DNA of 64,000 nt from Mya arenaria. Its lineage: Eukaryota; Mollusca; Bivalvia; Myida; Myidae. Below the pieces are notes generated by a model, which made no database searches, had not been told where the DNA came from, and was given only the letters and a program-made list of their open reading frames with translations. This document shows positions 61,051 through 64,000 of this stretch, piece after piece (position 1 is the first letter of the stretch; each line of letters starts with the position of its first letter). The stretch lies in NCBI RefSeq assembly GCF_026914265.1, contig NC_069135.1:3613001-3677000 (forward strand), in the 5' to 3' direction. The position numbers and the translations under genes were made by a program.

Positions 61051-63063
61051 AGGCTACCAGACAAATCGGCCCCTTACCAAATCGGCCCCTAGCTCAAACG
61101 GTTACCTTTTCGGCCCCTTACCAAATCGTCCCCATCCCGTAGACGTTTCGGCCCCTGATTACCGAGACGTTTCGGCCCTTATTTTTATGTATTTTTTTAT
61201 TTCTAAATATAAGTAAAAAACATGTAATTTCATTTTTTTATTTTAATAGACAAAGCGATATACATGTATACAAAGGTACTGTATAGATAAAATAGATTTA
61301 ATGAAAATATCTGTTCACTTGAAAACATGTAAAGATTTATTCACGAGATGTTTTTATAAAACGAAATATAGTTGAAGAAGAAATGTTTAAACTTCATTTT
61401 TTTTCAAATAATCTTATTATTATACATAACTATGTTGCTAATAGTATGTATAATGACATGTCCATTGTCTAACATCAGTCTTGACCAAACACCTATCGCC
61501 CGCCGTAGAGGGCACCAACATTTTTCAGGAATTCCTCGCAGGTGACCTTATGCGAATCGTATGAGTCCCACTCATCCATGATCCTGGCGTTGATGTCTCT
61601 GTAACGCTCTCGACATAAGTTATACATTTTATGAAATTCAGTTATTTATATTCAAATCAGGTAAGGATGAAAAAACTATTTGTATTATTTATCTTATATT
61701 TAATACGTATGCAAATCCATACTGGCTTAAACGGTGTTTTTAGACAGATGGTCTTATGGCGAATTGTCACATTCCACAGAGGTATCAGGCGTTGGAATTA
61801 TGACACTTTGTGTTTACAAACTTATAAATACGTCTACAAGGTTTGTTCCGACTTTCCCAACCGCTAATTCTCACACTTAAAGATTAATACCAGTTATCTC
61901 TTCGCACCTCAAACAGAATATTATTTCACTTTTTTATTACGGATAGTATATTGTTTTACTCTTTTTAAAATGCATATTTATTGTATAATATCTGTAGAAC
62001 TATCAAGTTGTCACTTGTTTGCAAGTCATATCTATAAAACAAACATTATTTCCTAATTATGTATAGATAAAACACTAATTGTTAAAAGTAATAATTAATA
62101 ATTATTCTGGAGCAATAGTATGCCATACAGATAACAAACTAATGGTTGAAACATAAAGGCATTTTTAAAAAAACCTTGCTTAAGCATAAAACGCATATAT
62201 GTACGTATGGCATGTGGCAATAGCATAAGTTCTATTGTATCATAAGTTGATAAAAAAATATTGTGAGAATGTTATCGATATTAAGGTATAATATAAAAAG
62301 GTAATGATTTCGGTGTTATATATACCGCAAGGTTCATGCTGCGTGGTACATACAACACTAAACGAACAAGAATATGTACATCGCGTATGTTCTAAGGATC
62401 AACAGAATTATGTTTAAACACTACCGTTTATGATACAATAAACATAACAACGAAACATAGCAAACATTTTATACTAGGGAATCACAAGTCAGACACGCGT
62501 GTAATCAGGAATGATAGCAAAATAAAAACCACGAATGCCAGTCCAGTGTCAATGCTTTGCTATACCTTTGGCACCACGTGCATTTTAATCTAAATTATAC
62601 GAGTTATGGGAGTACTCGGCGGTAAACATAGCCATACATTTTCTTTGAAGTCTTTAATGATCAATTAATAATTAACATTTATAACATATAAACGTTCTTA
62701 GATTTTCTAACATTTTATATTAAAATCAGGGTTAATAGTTATTTAGATTTTAATTATATTTTTATATCAGTCCTATCAATGTTTTTCATGCATATTTGTC
62801 TATTTGTAATTTTAAAGATTTTATTTACAACTTATTTACAGATCTCATCTACATTTATAAGACGACCTACAATGTTTTACTTTATACTCAAGATAAAAAA
62901 TAAAATAAAATTAAGGGGCCGAAATGTCTCTGTTGAAAATCACTAAGGGGCCGAAACGTCTCGAGTCATTTTAATTAAGGGGACGAAATGGCAGGGCCGA
63001 AACGTCTTAGGGGCCGATTTGGTAGTAGGCCGATTTGGTAAGGGGCCGATTTGTCTTGATCCC
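61051..63063. mobile_element. 2.0-kb TIR element with short-repeat termini
   Basis: Bounded by a 7-bp target duplication GGTAATA (61044-61050 and 63064-63070) that interrupts the RT frame. Both ends carry AGACAAATCGGCCCCTTACC and AAATCGGCC words in inverted orientation, followed inward by repeated GACGTTTCGGCCCCT words (about 100-150 bp per side). The interior is AT-rich and carries no recognisable transposase, so it is non-autonomous or decayed. The DNA-transposon superfamily is undetermined; repeat-rich ends would suit a Mutator-like or foldback element. Confidence 0.85.
61493..61627 (-). pseudogene. Coding-like remnant inside the TIR element
   Basis: A GC-richer patch in an AT-rich interior: 44 codons with stop (YNLCRERYRDINARIMDEWD, VTCEEFLKNVGALYGG) read on the minus strand. 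The composition and charged pattern suggest a real C-terminal exon, either of a lost transposase or a captured host exon. I do not recognise the family. The upstream frame closes within a few codons of 61640, so only the terminal exon survives. Confidence 0.4.
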
Positions 63064-64000
63064 GGTAATAATTGGAAACTCAGTAGAAGACTTACAAAGA
63101 AGTTTAGACCATCTTTACGATTATTGCCAAACGTTGGGCGTAGAAGTTAATATAGCCAAAACTAAGGTTGTAGTATTCCGTAAAAAAGGACCGGTTAGGG
63201 CTAATGAAACTTGGGTATATAGTGGCGTACCACTTGAAGTAGTTGACAACTTTAACTATCTAGGCACAGTATTTAACTACATGTGCACTTTCATTTTAAA
63301 TAATCAATATGTAGTCGGTAAGACTCTAAAGGCTTTGAACGTATTAAACAAAAATATTAACAAATATGACGTACCTCCGAAAATTGCACTTCAATTGTTT
63401 GACTCATTTGTAGGTTCGATCCTTAACTATGCGAGTTCTGTCTGAGGGTTTTCAAAATCGAAAAATATAGAAGGATCCACCTAAAATTTTGCAAATCGCT
63501 CAGGAGTTAAGCAAAGTACATGTACAGCGGCTGTTTACGGAGAATTAGGGCGTTATCCAATATATATTAACAGATACATGCTAATTATTAAATATTGGTT
63601 CAAAGTACAACAGTCCAATAATATTTTATTAAATTTGTTATACCGTAAATCAGTTGATTTAAGCGAGGAAGGCCTTACTGCTTGGGCATCTAACGTTAAA
63701 TGTTTACTTGAGGAGAATGGTTTTTTAGATGTCTGGGTTAATCCGGGGAATTATAATGTCAAACTCTTTGCTCAAGTTTTTAAACAACGTTTAATCGATA
63801 GTTTCCTACAAAAGTGGCGTGCTGATATTGCAAACAGTGCGAAACTTAATATTCTATACTTGCATCCGCACAGTACCTTTGGTATGGCTGAATATCTTAA
63901 TTTACTATTTAACAAAACTAATAGAAAAAACCTCACTCAATTACGTGTATCAGCTCACAGGTATTGAAACTGGCAGGTACGGACAAAACAGACTGCCAAG

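Larger units (their letters stand above)
60840..64000 (+). mobile_element. LINE reverse transcriptase fragment, split by a younger insertion
   Basis: Plus-strand RT coding at 60845-61050 (NSVSDFFDISIGLRQ, SPVLFALFLEDLEL, catalytic LLFADDMV) resumes in the same frame at 63071 (IGNSVEDLQRSLDHL, VNIAKTKVVVFRKKG, NYLGTVFNY), with the C-terminal part (63578-63967, VWVNPGNYNVKLF, FGMAEYLNLL) running to the window edge. A stop after NYASSV (63443) and frame changes near 63470 and 63965 show it is defective, though the FADD box is intact. The upstream part, including the endonuclease, is missing. It probably lies in DNM1L intron 1. Confidence 0.85.

Overview
The window looks like AT-rich nuclear DNA from a bivalve mollusc or a close lophotrochozoan relative. 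Genes are split by GT-AG introns, coding is sparse, and repeats are dense: LINE fragments, MITE-like elements, tRNA-derived SINEs, a DIRS-type element, and degenerate tandem repeats built around GGTCAAGGTCA-like words that I associate with bivalves. The taxon is inferred; no marker gene here fixes it.

The core (8.4-55.3 kb) is a cluster of proprotein-convertase-like (subtilisin/kexin, S8) genes of one unusual family. Each full gene has 13 exons encoding a signal peptide, prodomain, catalytic domain, P domain and one C-terminal membrane segment. Copy C (46.9-54.4 kb, +, 698 aa) and copy A' (30.1-35.5 kb, -, 691 aa) splice in silico to open frames with the Asp/His/Asn/Ser machinery present. Copy A (15.0-20.4 kb, +) is the mirror image of A' but has lost most of exon 1, the exon 7 donor and a GT donor at exon 11. 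Copy B (21.9-27.2 kb, +) resembles C but stops after exon 5. An orphan B-type exon 1 (28.9 kb, -), a rearranged A'-derived copy D (37.0-39.7 kb, +), a decayed fragment (8.5-9.7 kb) and another first exon (10.6 kb) complete the set. A, B exon 1 and their mirror copies form a large inverted repeat: arms of about 9.2 and 9.7 kb around a 3.7 kb spacer.

In both open copies the catalytic triad is conserved, but the acidic residues that give furin/kexin their preference for basic residues are replaced, while the prodomain junction still carries a basic cleavage site. This is the best candidate for undescribed biology here: a membrane-anchored convertase family with a remodelled substrate pocket, expanding by inverted duplication. 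In copy C the reading frame ends inside a tRNA-derived SINE, which leaves almost no cytoplasmic tail.

Flanks: 2.1-4.8 kb holds a 5'-truncated CR1/Jockey-type LINE on the minus strand, and 6.1-7.5 kb a decayed LINE. A DIRS-like tyrosine-recombinase retroelement fossil lies at 41.5-46.6 kb. To the right are a hairpin-forming inverted array of about 21-bp repeats (55.5-55.9 kb), a two-exon THAP-domain gene (56.9-57.7 kb, -), foldback elements, and the first coding exon of a dynamin-1-like (DNM1L/Drp1) gene at 60.2 kb (+). The presumed first intron of that gene carries a LINE split by a 2.0-kb terminal-inverted-repeat element.
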